DNA of 64,000 nucleotides. Origin: Actinoplanes sp. NBC_00393. Lineage in GTDB: Bacteria > Actinomycetota > Actinomycetes > Mycobacteriales > Micromonosporaceae. This document shows positions 51,626-61,282 of the stretch, one piece after another (the first letter of the stretch is position 1; every line of letters begins with the position of its first letter). The stretch spans positions 3,996,501 through 4,060,500 of the forward strand of contig NZ_CP107942.1 in assembly GCF_036053395.1 (NCBI RefSeq), written 5' to 3'. The notes beneath the pieces were generated by a model, which searched no databases, was not told the origin of the DNA, and saw only the letters and a program-made list of their open reading frames with translations. The translations under genes and the position numbers were made by a program.

Positions 51626-53974
51626 GTGGGCGAGACAGCGCGAGGGCAGCGGCGGCGGGGCAATCTGCCGGCCGAGTTGTCGAGCTTTGTGGACCGGGTC
51701 GACGAGCGGGCGGCTGTCAAACGGCTACTGACAGCCTCGCGGCTGGTCACGGTGACCGGAGTCGGCGGGGTGGGCAAGACGCGTACGGTGCTGCGAGTCG
51801 CGGCGGAAGTGCAGCGGGCGTTCCCGGACGGCGTGTGGCTGGTCGACCTGTCCTCGCTCGCCCAGGCCGATCTGTTGGCCGAGACCGTGGCCCACGCGCT
51901 GGGGCTGCGTGATCAGTCGACCCGCCCGCAGGCCGAGTCGCTGGCGGAGTACCTGGCCCCCCGGCGGCTGCTGCTGGTGCTGGACAACTGCGAGCACCTC
52001 GCCGACGCGTGCGCGCAGTTGGTCGAGGAGCTGCTGCGCGCGGCCCCGACCCTGCAGATCCTGGTGACCAGCCGGCAGCCCCTCGCGGTACAGGGCGAGC
52101 ACGTCTTCCCGCTGTCCCCGTTGACCGTGCCCGACCCCGAGCGGTACGCCGGTGGCGCCGCGGCCCGCGAGCCGGACGCAGCCGTGGTGCTGTTCGCGGA
52201 GCGGGCGCGGGCGGCCTCGCCGACGTTCACGCTGACCGGGGACAACCAGGTCGCGGTGGTCCGGCTGTGCCGGGAGCTGGACGGCATTCCGCTCGCGATC
52301 GAGCTGGCCGCGGTACGCAGCCGGGCGTTCTCCGTACAGCAGATCGCGGGTTTGCTCGAGGGCCGTTTCGCCGACCGGTTCACCCTGCTCAGCGGCAGCT
52401 CGGTGGCCGGCCGGCACGAGTCGCTGCGCACCGCGATCGACTGGAGTCACGAGCTGTGCACGCGGGCCGAGGGTCTGCTCTGGTCCCGGGTGTCGGTGTT
52501 CGCCGGCGACTTCGACCTGGCCGCCGCGCAGGAGGTGTGCGCCGACGATCTGCTGCCCGGCGCCGACATGCTGCACCTGGTGGCCGGCCTGGTCGACAAG
52601 TCGATCCTGCTCGGCGAGGAGCACCCTTCCGGCACGCGCTACCGCCTGCTCGACACCCTGCGCGAGTACGGCCGCGATCTGTACCGGGCCGGCGGCGAGG
52701 AGCAGTGGCTCCGGCGCCGGCACCGGGACTACTACCTGCGGCTGGCCGAGCGGTTCGACGCCGAGTGGTGCGGGCCCGGCCAGGTCACCTGGTACGAGCG
52801 GCTCAGCCGGGAACAGGCGAACCTGATGGCCGCGCTGGACCACTGCCTCGCCGACCCGGCCGAGCACCGGGCCGGTCTCGAGCTGGCTGCGGCGCTGCTG
52901 TACTTCTGGATGGCCTGCGGGCACCCGCGCGAGGGCCGGCACTACCTCGATCGGCTGCTCGCGCCGGAGCATCCGCCGAGTGAAGCGCTGACCAGGGCGC
53001 TGTGGGTCGCCGGCATGGTGACCGCGATGCAGGGCGACCTGGACGCCGCCCAGGCGCGGCTCGCGCAGTGCCGGCCGCACGCTGCGGCGCAGGGCGACAT
53101 CGTGGCCGCCGGCTGGATCGCGTACATCGACGGTCTGTGCGCCCTTCTCCGGGGAGATCCGGGCGCCGCGCTGGCGTACGCGGAGGAGTCGGCCACCCTG
53201 CACCGCAACGGCGGCGACCCGGCGACCGGCCTGATCATCGCGCTCACGATGCAGTGCATCGCGTTTGCTTTCGCCGGGCAGTTCGACCGCGACATCGCCG
53301 TCACCGAGCAGACCTGGGCGCTGTGCGACGAGTACCACGAGCTCTGGTTGCGCTCGTACGCCGACTACATGCGCGCCCTGGCTGAACTGGGTCGCGGCGA
53401 TCCGCCGGCGGCGGTCGGCTACAGCCGCGCCGCCCTGCGCTTCAAACGGCAACTGGGCGACAGCACCGGCTGTGCGATGGCCATGGATGTGCTCGCCGGC
53501 GCCACCGCGGCTCTCGGTGAGGGGGAACGAGCCGCCCGGCTGCTGGGCATCGCCGACCGCCTGTGGCAATCCGTCGGCCGCTCGCGGCTCGGCTCCCCCG
53601 ACCTGGTCGCGGCGGGCGCACAGGTCGAACAACAGGCCCGGCAGAAGACCGGCGACAAAGGCTTCGAAACCGCCCACGCCGACGGGCTCGCCCTGGACCT
53701 GACCGCGGCCGTCGACTACGCGCTCGGCGAGTCGTCACCGAACGCGGCCGGTGACCCGGCGCAGCGAGCCGGCTGGGCGCCGCTGACCCGGCGTGAGCGC
53801 GAAGTCGCGGTGCTGGTCGCCGACGGCATGACCAACCAGCAGATCGCCGACCGGCTGGTGATCGGCCGGCGCACCGCGAACACCCACGTCGAACACATCC
53901 TGACCAAGCTGGACTTCACGTCGCGCGCCCAGATCGCGGCATGGGTCGCCCAGCAACGCGACGACTCCCGTTAG
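51626..53974 (+). CDS. LuxR-family regulator with NB-ARC-type ATPase
   Basis: 782 aa. NB-ARC-like module: LVTVTGVGGVGKTRTVLRVA with Lys51, RRLLLVLDNCEHLADACAQL (Walker B), LVTSRQPLAVQGEHVFPLSP and LCRELDGIPLAIELAAVRSR (GxP motif). A TPR-like helical middle follows, then HTH LTRREREVAVLVADGMTNQQ with RRTANTHVEHILTKLDFTSR. This type is frequent in actinobacteria as a ligand-controlled activator. GTG start with GGGAGGG four bases upstream. It ends six bases from the convergent biosynthetic operon, which it may or may not regulate. Confidence 0.92.
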   Translation: MGETARGQRRRGNLPAELSSFVDRVDERAAVKRLLTASRLVTVTGVGGVGKTRTVLRVAAEVQRAFPDGVWLVDLSSLAQADLLAETVAHALGLRDQSTRPQAESLAEYLAPRRLLLVLDNCEHLADACAQLVEELLRAAPTLQILVTSRQPLAVQGEHVFPLSPLTVPDPERYAGGAAAREPDAAVVLFAERARAASPTFTLTGDNQVAVVRLCRELDGIPLAIELAAVRSRAFSVQQIAGLLEGRFADRFTLLSGSSVAGRHESLRTAIDWSHELCTRAEGLLWSRVSVFAGDFDLAAAQEVCADDLLPGADMLHLVAGLVDKSILLGEEHPSGTRYRLLDTLREYGRDLYRAGGEEQWLRRRHRDYYLRLAERFDAEWCGPGQVTWYERLSREQANLMAALDHCLADPAEHRAGLELAAALLYFWMACGHPREGRHYLDRLLAPEHPPSEALTRALWVAGMVTAMQGDLDAAQARLAQCRPHAAAQGDIVAAGWIAYIDGLCALLRGDPGAALAYAEESATLHRNGGDPATGLIIALTMQCIAFAFAGQFDRDIAVTEQTWALCDEYHELWLRSYADYMRALAELGRGDPPAAVGYSRAALRFKRQLGDSTGCAMAMDVLAGATAALGEGERAARLLGIADRLWQSVGRSRLGSPDLVAAGAQVEQQARQKTGDKGFETAHADGLALDLTAAVDYALGESSPNAAGDPAQRAGWAPLTRREREVAVLVADGMTNQQIADRLVIGRRTANTHVEHILTKLDFTSRAQIAAWVAQQRDDSR

Positions 53975-53980
53975 AGGTGG

Positions 53981-55018
53981 TCAAGCGCGGTGACCGTAGA
54001 GCCAGTCGTGGGAGCCCGGCGAGGCCGCGGCCAGGGCCCGGTCCCGGTCGCGCTGCTCGGGGCCGTCCGGCAGCAGGTGTACGCGCGACCCGGCCCGCGA
54101 CAGCTCGAAAACGCGCTGCACCCGGTCCCGGCGCGCCGCGTGGTACCGGGCGAACGCGTCCGGCCCGCCGAGGCATCCGGCCAGGGTGACCGCGTCCTCG
54201 ATGGCCTGGGCGGCGCCCTGGGCGATGAACGGCAGCATCGGGTGCGCGGCGTCGCCGGCCAGCACGACCCGGCCCTGATGCCAGGCCGGCAACGGCGCAC
54301 GGTCGTACAGTGTCCGGCGGTCGAAACCGGCGGCCAGGCTGATCAGGCCGCGCACCGCGGGGTTCCATCCGGTGAACGAGGACCGCGGGTCGTCACCGGG
54401 CGTGACCACGACCAGGTTGAGCCGGTCCGCACCGATCGGGTACGCCACGCAGTTGCGCCCGGGCCCGAGCCACACCACGACCCGATCCGGTGCGGTGAAC
54501 GCGCTCGCCTGCGCGAGGGGCAGCACCGCCCGGTGGGCGACGAAACCACTGTCCCGCGGCGGCTGCGCCCGGAACAGGGCGCGTGTCGCCGAGTGCAGGC
54601 CGTCCGCGCCGATCACCGCGTCGAACCGCTCGGTTGCGCCGCCCGCGAGCTCGATGGTGCCGTCCTCGTGGACGGCCGTGCAGCGGTGATCGAGCCGTAC
54701 CGGCGCCTGTCGCAGCGCGGCGACCAGCGCGCCGCGCCGCATCGTGAAATAGGGAACCGGATAGCGGTCGAGGCCGGTGCGGGTGAGCACCGTGTCGTCC
54801 TGCCAGCGCCGCAACTCGCGCTGACCGACTTGGATCGCGTCGTCCAGCCGCACCCCGAGGTCCAGCAGTTCGGCCGCCGCGTTCGGGGAGAGCTGGATCC
54901 CGGCCCCCTCGTCCGGGATCCGGTCGCCGCGTTCGAAGACCACGCAGCCGACGTTGCGGCGGGCGAGCGCGAGCGCCGCGGTCAGGCCGGCGATCCCCGC
55001 GCCGACGATGGCGATCAT
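53981..55018 (-). CDS. FAD-dependent aromatic monooxygenase (salicylate-hydroxylase-like)
   Basis: 345 aa, group A flavin monooxygenase. It has MIAIVGAGIAGLTAALALAR, an Arg for flavin contact in the FTMRRGALVAALR segment, the DG motif FDAVIGADGLHSATRALF and the GD motif RVVLAGDAAHPMLPFIAQGA, all intact. The family hydroxylates phenolic or aminobenzoate rings using NAD(P)H and O2. It is last in a four-gene operon whose first two enzymes should make an aminohydroxybenzoate, so hydroxylation of that ring is likely. Comparable enzymes accompany 3,4-AHBA genes in other clusters. Eleven bases separate it from the ligase gene. Confidence 0.85.
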   Translation of the reverse strand: MIAIVGAGIAGLTAALALARRNVGCVVFERGDRIPDEGAGIQLSPNAAAELLDLGVRLDDAIQVGQRELRRWQDDTVLTRTGLDRYPVPYFTMRRGALVAALRQAPVRLDHRCTAVHEDGTIELAGGATERFDAVIGADGLHSATRALFRAQPPRDSGFVAHRAVLPLAQASAFTAPDRVVVWLGPGRNCVAYPIGADRLNLVVVTPGDDPRSSFTGWNPAVRGLISLAAGFDRRTLYDRAPLPAWHQGRVVLAGDAAHPMLPFIAQGAAQAIEDAVTLAGCLGGPDAFARYHAARRDRVQRVFELSRAGSRVHLLPDGPEQRDRDRALAAASPGSHDWLYGHRA

Positions 55019-55028
55019 CGGCTTCCTC

Positions 55029-56297
55029 TCAGTAGTAGCGCAGGGCCCGGTTCCAGTCCTCGCCGTCGGTGAACAGGCCGCGAGGCTTCATCACCTCCGG
55101 CGCCGCGGTCAGCACGTGCTCCGGCACCAGCGCGCCCGGCGGCAGGGCCTCGGCACGGACTTCGATCGGGTACGCCGTACCGATCGCCGCGTCCAGATCG
55201 CGCACCGCCTGCTCGGCGTGCCCGGCGTCCACCTCGATCTGGACGTGCAGCCCGCCGGCACTGTGCCGGGCCCGCCAGAACAGCACGCCGTACTCGGCGG
55301 GCAGTCCGAAAACGATCTCCTCGAGGCCGAGCTGGGTCAGACCCGCACCGGCGGCGAACCGGCCCAGCACCCGCACGACCGGTAATGCCCATCCACACCG
55401 GCAGTCCTCGTTGGTCACCTCGACCCGGTCGCCGATGTGGTAGCGCACCAGCGGCATCGCCTCCCGGAACAGCGGCGTCACGACCAGCTCCCCCGATCCC
55501 TCGGCGCTGATCCGCCCGGTCTGCGGGTCGTACACCTCGAAGATCGCCCGGTCGGCCCACAGGTGCAGGCTGCCGTGCGGACACTCGCCGGCCAGCCCGC
55601 CGGTCTCGCTGGCGCCGTATTCCTGCACCACCGGGACCTGCCACAGGTGCGCGATCCGGTCCCGGCGGGCCGGGCTCAGCGGCTCACCGGCCACCAGCAG
55701 CGCGCGCAACGCCGGGAAGTCACGGCCCGGCTGCAGCCCGGCGTGCCGCGCCGCAGCCGCCCACACCAGGGCGTCCGTCGGCAGCGACCAGGTCAGCGTG
55801 ACGTCCAGGTCGTGCAGGAGACGGACCACTTTGGCGTACGGGGTGGCCAGCGACCGATTGTCCGCCGGCACCACCGTCGCCCCGCACGCCCGCGCCGCCG
55901 CATGGGCCACGTGACCGGTAAGCATCAGCGCGTACGGTGTCCGCACCAGAAACGTGTCGCCCGGCCCGATCCCGACGTGCATCCGCGCGTACCGGTCGAC
56001 CAGATCCACCCAGTCACCCTCGGTGTAGTACGACGCCGTCGGCGTCCCGGTAGTGCCGCTGGACTCGTGATAGGTCGCGAGCCGCGACCGGTCCACCGCC
56101 AGCATCCCGAACGGATACGCGTCCCGCAGATCCGCCTTGCTCGTCAGCGGGCACTCGGCGAGCGTCTCACCGAGCCGCCCGCGGTAGAACGGCGACGCGG
56201 ACGCCGCCGCCAGCGTCTGCGGCAGCACCGACTCCTGCAGTTTCGCCAGGCCGGCGAAGTCCGCCCAGTCCCCGATCCGGGGCAGCCGCGCGTTCAC
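55029..56297 (-). CDS. Phenylacetate-CoA-ligase-like adenylating enzyme
   Basis: 422 aa, PaaK-type length. The ATP-binding loop is YHESSGTTGTPTASYYTEGD, and EYGASETGGLAGECPHGSLH matches the aromatic acid/AMP motif. The following GELVVTPLFREAMPLVRYHI and CRCGWALPVVRVLGRF continue the family. The segment that should read GR-x-DD after this is GRFAAGAGLTQ, missing the Asp. That may alter the second half-reaction. In context it should activate an aminohydroxybenzoate carboxyl as AMP or CoA ester. GTG at 56297 overlaps the stop of the DHQ-synthase gene (GTGA). Confidence 0.82.
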   Translation of the reverse strand: MNARLPRIGDWADFAGLAKLQESVLPQTLAAASASPFYRGRLGETLAECPLTSKADLRDAYPFGMLAVDRSRLATYHESSGTTGTPTASYYTEGDWVDLVDRYARMHVGIGPGDTFLVRTPYALMLTGHVAHAAARACGATVVPADNRSLATPYAKVVRLLHDLDVTLTWSLPTDALVWAAAARHAGLQPGRDFPALRALLVAGEPLSPARRDRIAHLWQVPVVQEYGASETGGLAGECPHGSLHLWADRAIFEVYDPQTGRISAEGSGELVVTPLFREAMPLVRYHIGDRVEVTNEDCRCGWALPVVRVLGRFAAGAGLTQLGLEEIVFGLPAEYGVLFWRARHSAGGLHVQIEVDAGHAEQAVRDLDAAIGTAYPIEVRAEALPPGALVPEHVLTAAPEVMKPRGLFTDGEDWNRALRYY

Positions 56298-57400
56298 AGC
56301 TCGTGACACAGTTCGTCGATCGGGTAGCCGACGTGGCGTTCCCGTCCGGGCAGGTATCCGAGCACCTCGTCGCCGGGTCTGAGCTCGGTCGAGTTGTGCA
56401 CCACGCCGCCGGGGCCGAGCACCCGGACGTGCCAGTCGTCCTGCACGATCAGGTTGAGCTGCTCGCCGGTGGGCGCGACCGCGTCGATCGCCAGCAGCGG
56501 CCGGGTCTCGATCTTGACCCGGCCGACCGTGACCGGCCGGGTCCGCCCGTCGGCGCGGACCGCGAGGACCGTGGCGCCCGCCTGCAGCTCGCACAGATAG
56601 CGGGTCCGCTCGGTGTCGGTCAGCGTGTACGACATGATCGCCCCGGCGTTGACCCGGAACGGCCGCATCGGCATGTACGGCAACGGGTGGGTCTCGCTCA
56701 CGCAGAGCAGCAGTCCCCGTGACCGCGACCCGACCAGGATCCCCTCGTCCTGCCCGAGATAGGAGCAGGTGTCCACGCAGGCCCGCTCCCCCGAGCCGCT
56801 GTGCCGCACCCCGGTGACGGTCAGCGTGACCAGCTCCAGGTCGGGCGAGCGGCGCCGGACCACCTCGATCAGCTTGGTGGCGTCGCCCGGCCCGCCCGGC
56901 CGCAGCAGCACCCCGTCCGGACCACGCTCCAGCACGTTCAGGTGGACCGACGCCTCCTCGATGCTGTCCACCTCGGTGATGATGCGCCCGGTCGCGCCGT
57001 CCGCGGCGGCCAGCACGATCTCCAGCGGGATGTGGGTCGGGTCGTGGAACCGCAGCACGGTCAGCTCGTCGCGACGGACGCGTTCGCAGGCCAGATCCAG
57101 GCTCGCGGCGTCGACCACGTCCACCCGGCTGCCGAACCGCACCCCCAGGTACTGTCCGGCGAAACGGGCCGGTTCGCCGTGCCGGACCGGGTCGACGAGC
57201 ACGACTCCGCAGTCGCCCAGCTCGGCGGGCATCTCGTCGCGCACGACCAGCACCCGTGTCACGCTGAGCGGCAGGCCGGCCAGGTCGGCCGGATCGTCCG
57301 CCACGATCGCCTCGAACCCCTGGTGGACGGCCTCCTCGGCGACCTCGCGCCGCCACTGATCCGCGGCCCGCAGGTCGAGCCAGCACTCCCGGCGCCTCAT
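56294..57400 (-). CDS. 3-dehydroquinate-synthase-II family enzyme (GriH-like)
   Basis: 368 aa, matching the archaeal-type DHQ synthase II. Blocks: MRRRECWLDLRAADQWRREV, GRIITEVDSIEEASVHLNVL, CVDTCSYLGQDEGILVGSRS, MRPFRVNAGAIMSYTLTDTE and WHVRVLGPGGVVHNSTELRP. In actinobacteria this family paired with the adjacent aldolase (GriI/GriH of grixazone) converts aspartate semialdehyde plus a triose phosphate into 3-amino-4-hydroxybenzoate. The pairing here is exact, with ATGA overlap, so the same product is predicted. It is not the housekeeping shikimate enzyme. Confidence 0.9.
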   Translation of the reverse strand: MRRRECWLDLRAADQWRREVAEEAVHQGFEAIVADDPADLAGLPLSVTRVLVVRDEMPAELGDCGVVLVDPVRHGEPARFAGQYLGVRFGSRVDVVDAASLDLACERVRRDELTVLRFHDPTHIPLEIVLAAADGATGRIITEVDSIEEASVHLNVLERGPDGVLLRPGGPGDATKLIEVVRRRSPDLELVTLTVTGVRHSGSGERACVDTCSYLGQDEGILVGSRSRGLLLCVSETHPLPYMPMRPFRVNAGAIMSYTLTDTERTRYLCELQAGATVLAVRADGRTRPVTVGRVKIETRPLLAIDAVAPTGEQLNLIVQDDWHVRVLGPGGVVHNSTELRPGDEVLGYLPGRERHVGYPIDELCHEL

Positions 57401-58188
57401 CGCACACCCGCCGGCGTCCGGTCGTGCACCACCGCGGACAGCCGGCGCAGCACCGCCGCCGGATCGTCGTCGGTGAACACGACCCGCCCGGCCGCCACCC
57501 CGGCGGCGCCGGCCCGCATCGCCGCCGCCATCCGCGCGAGCACCGCTTCCGCGCCGGCCTGCGGGGAGCCGCCGGCGGCCAGCACCGGGACGGCCGCGCC
57601 CGCGATGATCCGGGCGGTCGCCGCCGGGTCCTCCGGCAGCGCCGTCTTGACCAGGTCGGCGCCCATCTCCGCGGCCACCGCGACGGCGTGCGCCACCAGG
57701 CCGGGCGAACGGTCGTCGCGGACCGCGGGGCCGCGCACGTACATCATCGCCAGCAGCGGCACCGACCAGCGGTCGCAGGCCCGGGCCACCTCGGCCAGGT
57801 GGGCGATCTGCGCGGCCTCGGTCCGCGAGCCCGCGTTGACGTGGACGCTGACCGCGTGCGCGCCCAGCCGCAGCGCCTCCTCGACGGTCGCGACCGGGTA
57901 CTTGGCGTCCGGGTCGGCCGACATCCGCGTGCTCGCGTTGAGCTGCACGATCAGCGACAGGTCGCGGAACCGGGCCGGGCGGACCCGGCGCGCGGCCCCC
58001 TTGTGCAGCACCACGCCGTCCGCGCCGTGCTCGGCGAGCTGGGCGACCAGGACGTCCAGGTCGCCGTCGGAGCGCAGCGGGCCGGCGCCCACCGCGTGGT
58101 CGAGCGGTACGAGGAGCAGACCCGAGCCACCGTGCCGGCTCAGGTGCCCCAGGCGCAGCCGCCGCCCGAAGGATTCGTTCGCGTACAT
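57397..58188 (-). CDS. Class I aldolase, ADH-synthase/GriI-like
   Basis: 263 aa, DeoC/FbaB-type aldolase. The N terminus holds GLLLVPLDHAVGAGPLRSDG, the 2-amino-3,7-dideoxy-heptulosonate-synthase signature. The Schiff-base Lys181 is in MGADLVKTALPEDPAAT. VPVLAAGGSPQAGAEAVLAR and AGAAGVAAGRVVFTDDDPAA bind phosphate. With the next gene it should give a C7N aminohydroxybenzoate starter. First gene of the leftward operon; ATG with GAAAGGAC upstream. Catalytic residues look intact. Confidence 0.9.
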   Translation of the reverse strand: MYANESFGRRLRLGHLSRHGGSGLLLVPLDHAVGAGPLRSDGDLDVLVAQLAEHGADGVVLHKGAARRVRPARFRDLSLIVQLNASTRMSADPDAKYPVATVEEALRLGAHAVSVHVNAGSRTEAAQIAHLAEVARACDRWSVPLLAMMYVRGPAVRDDRSPGLVAHAVAVAAEMGADLVKTALPEDPAATARIIAGAAVPVLAAGGSPQAGAEAVLARMAAAMRAGAAGVAAGRVVFTDDDPAAVLRRLSAVVHDRTPAGVR

Positions 58189-58422
58189 GGCACTGTCCTT
58201 TCCGGGTGGTCATCACTGACAGTGATGGACGCTAGCGACGGCTCTGCGGCCGTCCCACTGCTCAGACGAGTGGCCCACTCCGAAGGCTCCGACATATCCG
58301 CAGGTCAGACCCGCCATCGGAGAAGCGGGGCGGATTGTCCTCACCGAACGAGTAGTTGCGGAAGCTGCGCGCTGTGATAGGTATGCATCGACGGCGTCCG
58401 CCACTATCGACGGGAGGTCGGC
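58189..58422. promoter_or_regulatory. Divergent promoter of the aminohydroxybenzoate locus
   Basis: An inverted repeat CATCACT (58211-58217) / AGTGATG (58221-58227) lies close to the leftward start. Rightward, TTGCGG (58356-58361), 16 bases and TAGGTA (58378-58383) form a plausible promoter for the LAL gene at 58423, preceded by GGGAGG. The dyad is a candidate operator for the LAL or the small HTH protein of this locus. Confidence 0.55.
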
Positions 58423-61239
58423 ATGGTCTGGCAGCCTTTCGGCCGCACGGCCGAGATCGATGCGCTCACCCGGATCGTGGACGACACCGCCGCCGGCGCG
58501 GGCGGCTGGCACACCCTGGTCGGCGCCGCCGGCATCGGCAAGTCGCGGCTCGTCCAGGTGACGCTCCAGCACGCCGCCGACCGGAAGATCGCCGTCGCGG
58601 CCCGCGAAGCCTTCCAGCTCGACCAGGCCGCGCCGCTGGTCACCCTGGCCGGCGCGCTGCGCGACTGCGCACCGGAATCCGCGGCGCTCGACTGGCTCGC
58701 CCGGCACGAGCCGGAGCGCTCCGACCCGTTCGGCACCCTGCAACGGCTGCGGACGTCGCTGGAGCGGGCCGCCCGGGAACGCCCGCTGCTGATCGTGATC
58801 GACGACGCCCAGTGGATGGACGAGCTGAGCGCCCTCGCCATCCGCGATCTGGTCCCGGCGCTCGCCTCCTCCCCGGTGCGCTGGCTGCTCGCCCACCGCC
58901 CGCCGACCACCGGTGACCGGGAGACGCCGGGTCACCAGGTGCTGCGGTGGCTGAACCGGGACGGCGACCGGGCCATCAAGGTCGGCCCGCTGGACGAGCC
59001 GGCCATCGTCCAGCTCTGCACCGAGGTCGTCGGCGCCGAGGTGGACAACACCGTGGTGGCGCTCGCGCTGTCCTGCGGCGGCAACCCGCTGCGCACCGAG
59101 CAGCTGCTCAAGGCGCTGGTCGCCACCGGCCAGCTGAAACTCAACAACGGGATCGGCTCGGTCGTCGGGGACGATCTGCCGTCCAGCTTCGTCGACTCGG
59201 TCCGCGAGCTGCTCGACACGCTGACCCCGGCGGCCGGCCGCCTGCTGCGGGCCGCCTCGGTGTTCCGGCGCCCGTTCGACATCGAGGAGATCGCCCGGCT
59301 CACCGGCCGGCCCGCGCTGGACGTCTATCCGCAGGTCGCCGAGGCGATGACCGACTTCCTGGTGGAGGACACCCTCGGCGGGCTCACGTTCGCGCACGAC
59401 CTGGTCCGGCAGGCGGTCTACAGCACGTTGCCGCACAGCATGCGCGAACAGCTGCACCGCGCGACGGCGGCGATCGCCCGCGACACCGGCCGCCCGGCCC
59501 TCGAGATCGCCGAGCACCAGTTGCACAGCGGTCCCGCCGGGGCGGCCGACGCGGTCCGGATGGTCCGGTCGATGGCCCGCGAGATCGCCCGGTACGCGCC
59601 CAGCGCCGCCGCCGACGTGATGCTGCGCGGCCTGGACAGCACCGCCGCCGACGACCCGGAACGCCCCGCGCTGATCGCCGACACGGTCGGCCTGCTCGCC
59701 GCGGCCGCCCGCCTCGGCGAGGCCCGCGAGCTCGGCGGCGAGGCGCTCGGCGCCGGCCTGGACCCGCAGACCGAGGCGCTACTGCTGCTCGGGCTCGCCG
59801 AGGCGTGCAAGCACGGCGGGCTCAACGAGAAGAGCGCCGGGTACGCCGACCAGGCGCTGCGGCACACCGAGATCCCGCCCGCCGTCCGGGCCCGGCTGCA
59901 CGCGGTCCGCGCCCACGCCCTGTGCTACCTGGGCGACCTGACCGCCGCCGACGAGTCCGGAGCCCGCGCCGACACACTCGGCCGCTCCGGCGAGGAACCG
60001 GGCGCGGCCGTCTTCGGCCTGTCCGCGCGCAGCCTGGTCGCCTTCACCCAGGGCCGGCTGTACGACTCGCTGACCCACGCCCGCACCGCGACCGATCTGG
60101 CCGACGAGGCCGGCGGCGAGGCGGTGCACCGCCATCCCCGGATCTGGCTCGCCGCCGCGCTGATCGCCCTGGACGACTTCGACGGCGCCCAGCAGGTCAT
60201 CCGGGACGGCCGGCGGGCGTCCGACCGGACCGGCGCGGCCTGGACCGAACCGCTCTGGCACCACTTCCAGAGCACCCTGCTGCACGCCACCGGCCGCCTC
60301 GACGAGGCCGCGGTGGAGGCCGAATCCGGTCTGGCCGTCGCCGAGCAGCACGGCGCGCACGCGCTGGCCATGCCGCTGCTGGGCATGCTGATGCGCGTCG
60401 CCGTGCTGCGCGGCGACCTCATCGCCGCGCAGGAACGCCTCGATCACGTACGCCGACTGGCCGCCGACGGCGTGACCCCGGTGCCCGAGGACGTGCTCTG
60501 GCCCGAAGCCGTCCTGCTCGACGCCACCGACGCCCAGCAGGACGCGTTCATCCTGCTCCGCGACCTGTACGCCGGACTGCCCGCCCGCCCCGCCCTGCTC
60601 GCCACCGACCCCGTCGCCGCCGCCGGCCTGACCCGCCTCGCTCACGGCACCGGCCACCCGGACGCGGCGGCATTGGTGGTCCGCGCCGCCCGCGAGTTCG
60701 CCGGGCGCAACCCCGGCTCGCACTCCGCCGCCGGCGCCGCCGCCCACGCCGACGGCCTGCACCGCGGCGACCTGACCCAGGTGCAGCGCGCCGTCGCCGA
60801 GTTCCGCCGGGCCGGCCGGCCGCTCGCCGTGGCCACCGCGCTGCAGGACGCCGCGGAACTCGGCCGCGCCACCGGCGGCGAGGCGCTGGCCTGGAGCGAC
60901 GAGGCGCTGTCCATCCTGTCCGCGGCCGGTGCCACCGGCGCCTGCGCCCGGCTGCAGAGCCTGCGGGCCGGCTGGGGCTCCGCCGCACCCGACCGGGCCG
61001 CAGCCGCAGCCGACCGGGCCGCCACCGCCGCGATCTGCCTGCCGCAGTTGTCCCCGGCCGAACGCAAGGTGGCGCTGCAGGTCGGGCAGGGCCGCACCAA
61101 CATCGAGATCGCGGACGCCCTGTTCATCTCCAAGCACACTGTGGACGCCCACCTGCGCAACATCTTCACCAAACTCGGCGTGCGCCGGCGGGCCGAACTC
61201 GCGGCCATCGTCGCCCGGGAGTGCCCGCCAACCACGTGA
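58423..61239 (+). CDS. LAL-type LuxR-family regulator of the biosynthetic locus
   Basis: 938 aa. WQPFGRTAEIDALTRIVDDT leads to the P-loop LVGAAGIGKSRLVQVTLQHA with Lys40 and LLIVIDDAQWMDELSALAIR. A long helical region follows. The HTH is LSPAERKVALQVGQGRTNIE, then ISKHTVDAHLRNIFTKLGVR. It is divergent from the aldolase operon across a 234-bp promoter, which makes it the likely pathway-specific activator; this is inferred from position. It differs in detail from the paired LALs at 20-28 kb. Confidence 0.92.
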   Translation: MVWQPFGRTAEIDALTRIVDDTAAGAGGWHTLVGAAGIGKSRLVQVTLQHAADRKIAVAAREAFQLDQAAPLVTLAGALRDCAPESAALDWLARHEPERSDPFGTLQRLRTSLERAARERPLLIVIDDAQWMDELSALAIRDLVPALASSPVRWLLAHRPPTTGDRETPGHQVLRWLNRDGDRAIKVGPLDEPAIVQLCTEVVGAEVDNTVVALALSCGGNPLRTEQLLKALVATGQLKLNNGIGSVVGDDLPSSFVDSVRELLDTLTPAAGRLLRAASVFRRPFDIEEIARLTGRPALDVYPQVAEAMTDFLVEDTLGGLTFAHDLVRQAVYSTLPHSMREQLHRATAAIARDTGRPALEIAEHQLHSGPAGAADAVRMVRSMAREIARYAPSAAADVMLRGLDSTAADDPERPALIADTVGLLAAAARLGEARELGGEALGAGLDPQTEALLLLGLAEACKHGGLNEKSAGYADQALRHTEIPPAVRARLHAVRAHALCYLGDLTAADESGARADTLGRSGEEPGAAVFGLSARSLVAFTQGRLYDSLTHARTATDLADEAGGEAVHRHPRIWLAAALIALDDFDGAQQVIRDGRRASDRTGAAWTEPLWHHFQSTLLHATGRLDEAAVEAESGLAVAEQHGAHALAMPLLGMLMRVAVLRGDLIAAQERLDHVRRLAADGVTPVPEDVLWPEAVLLDATDAQQDAFILLRDLYAGLPARPALLATDPVAAAGLTRLAHGTGHPDAAALVVRAAREFAGRNPGSHSAAGAAAHADGLHRGDLTQVQRAVAEFRRAGRPLAVATALQDAAELGRATGGEALAWSDEALSILSAAGATGACARLQSLRAGWGSAAPDRAAAAADRAATAAICLPQLSPAERKVALQVGQGRTNIEIADALFISKHTVDAHLRNIFTKLGVRRRAELAAIVARECPPTT

Positions 61240-61282
61240 ACACGGGATGTACGGGTGACGCGCCGGGATCGAGCATGGCAGG

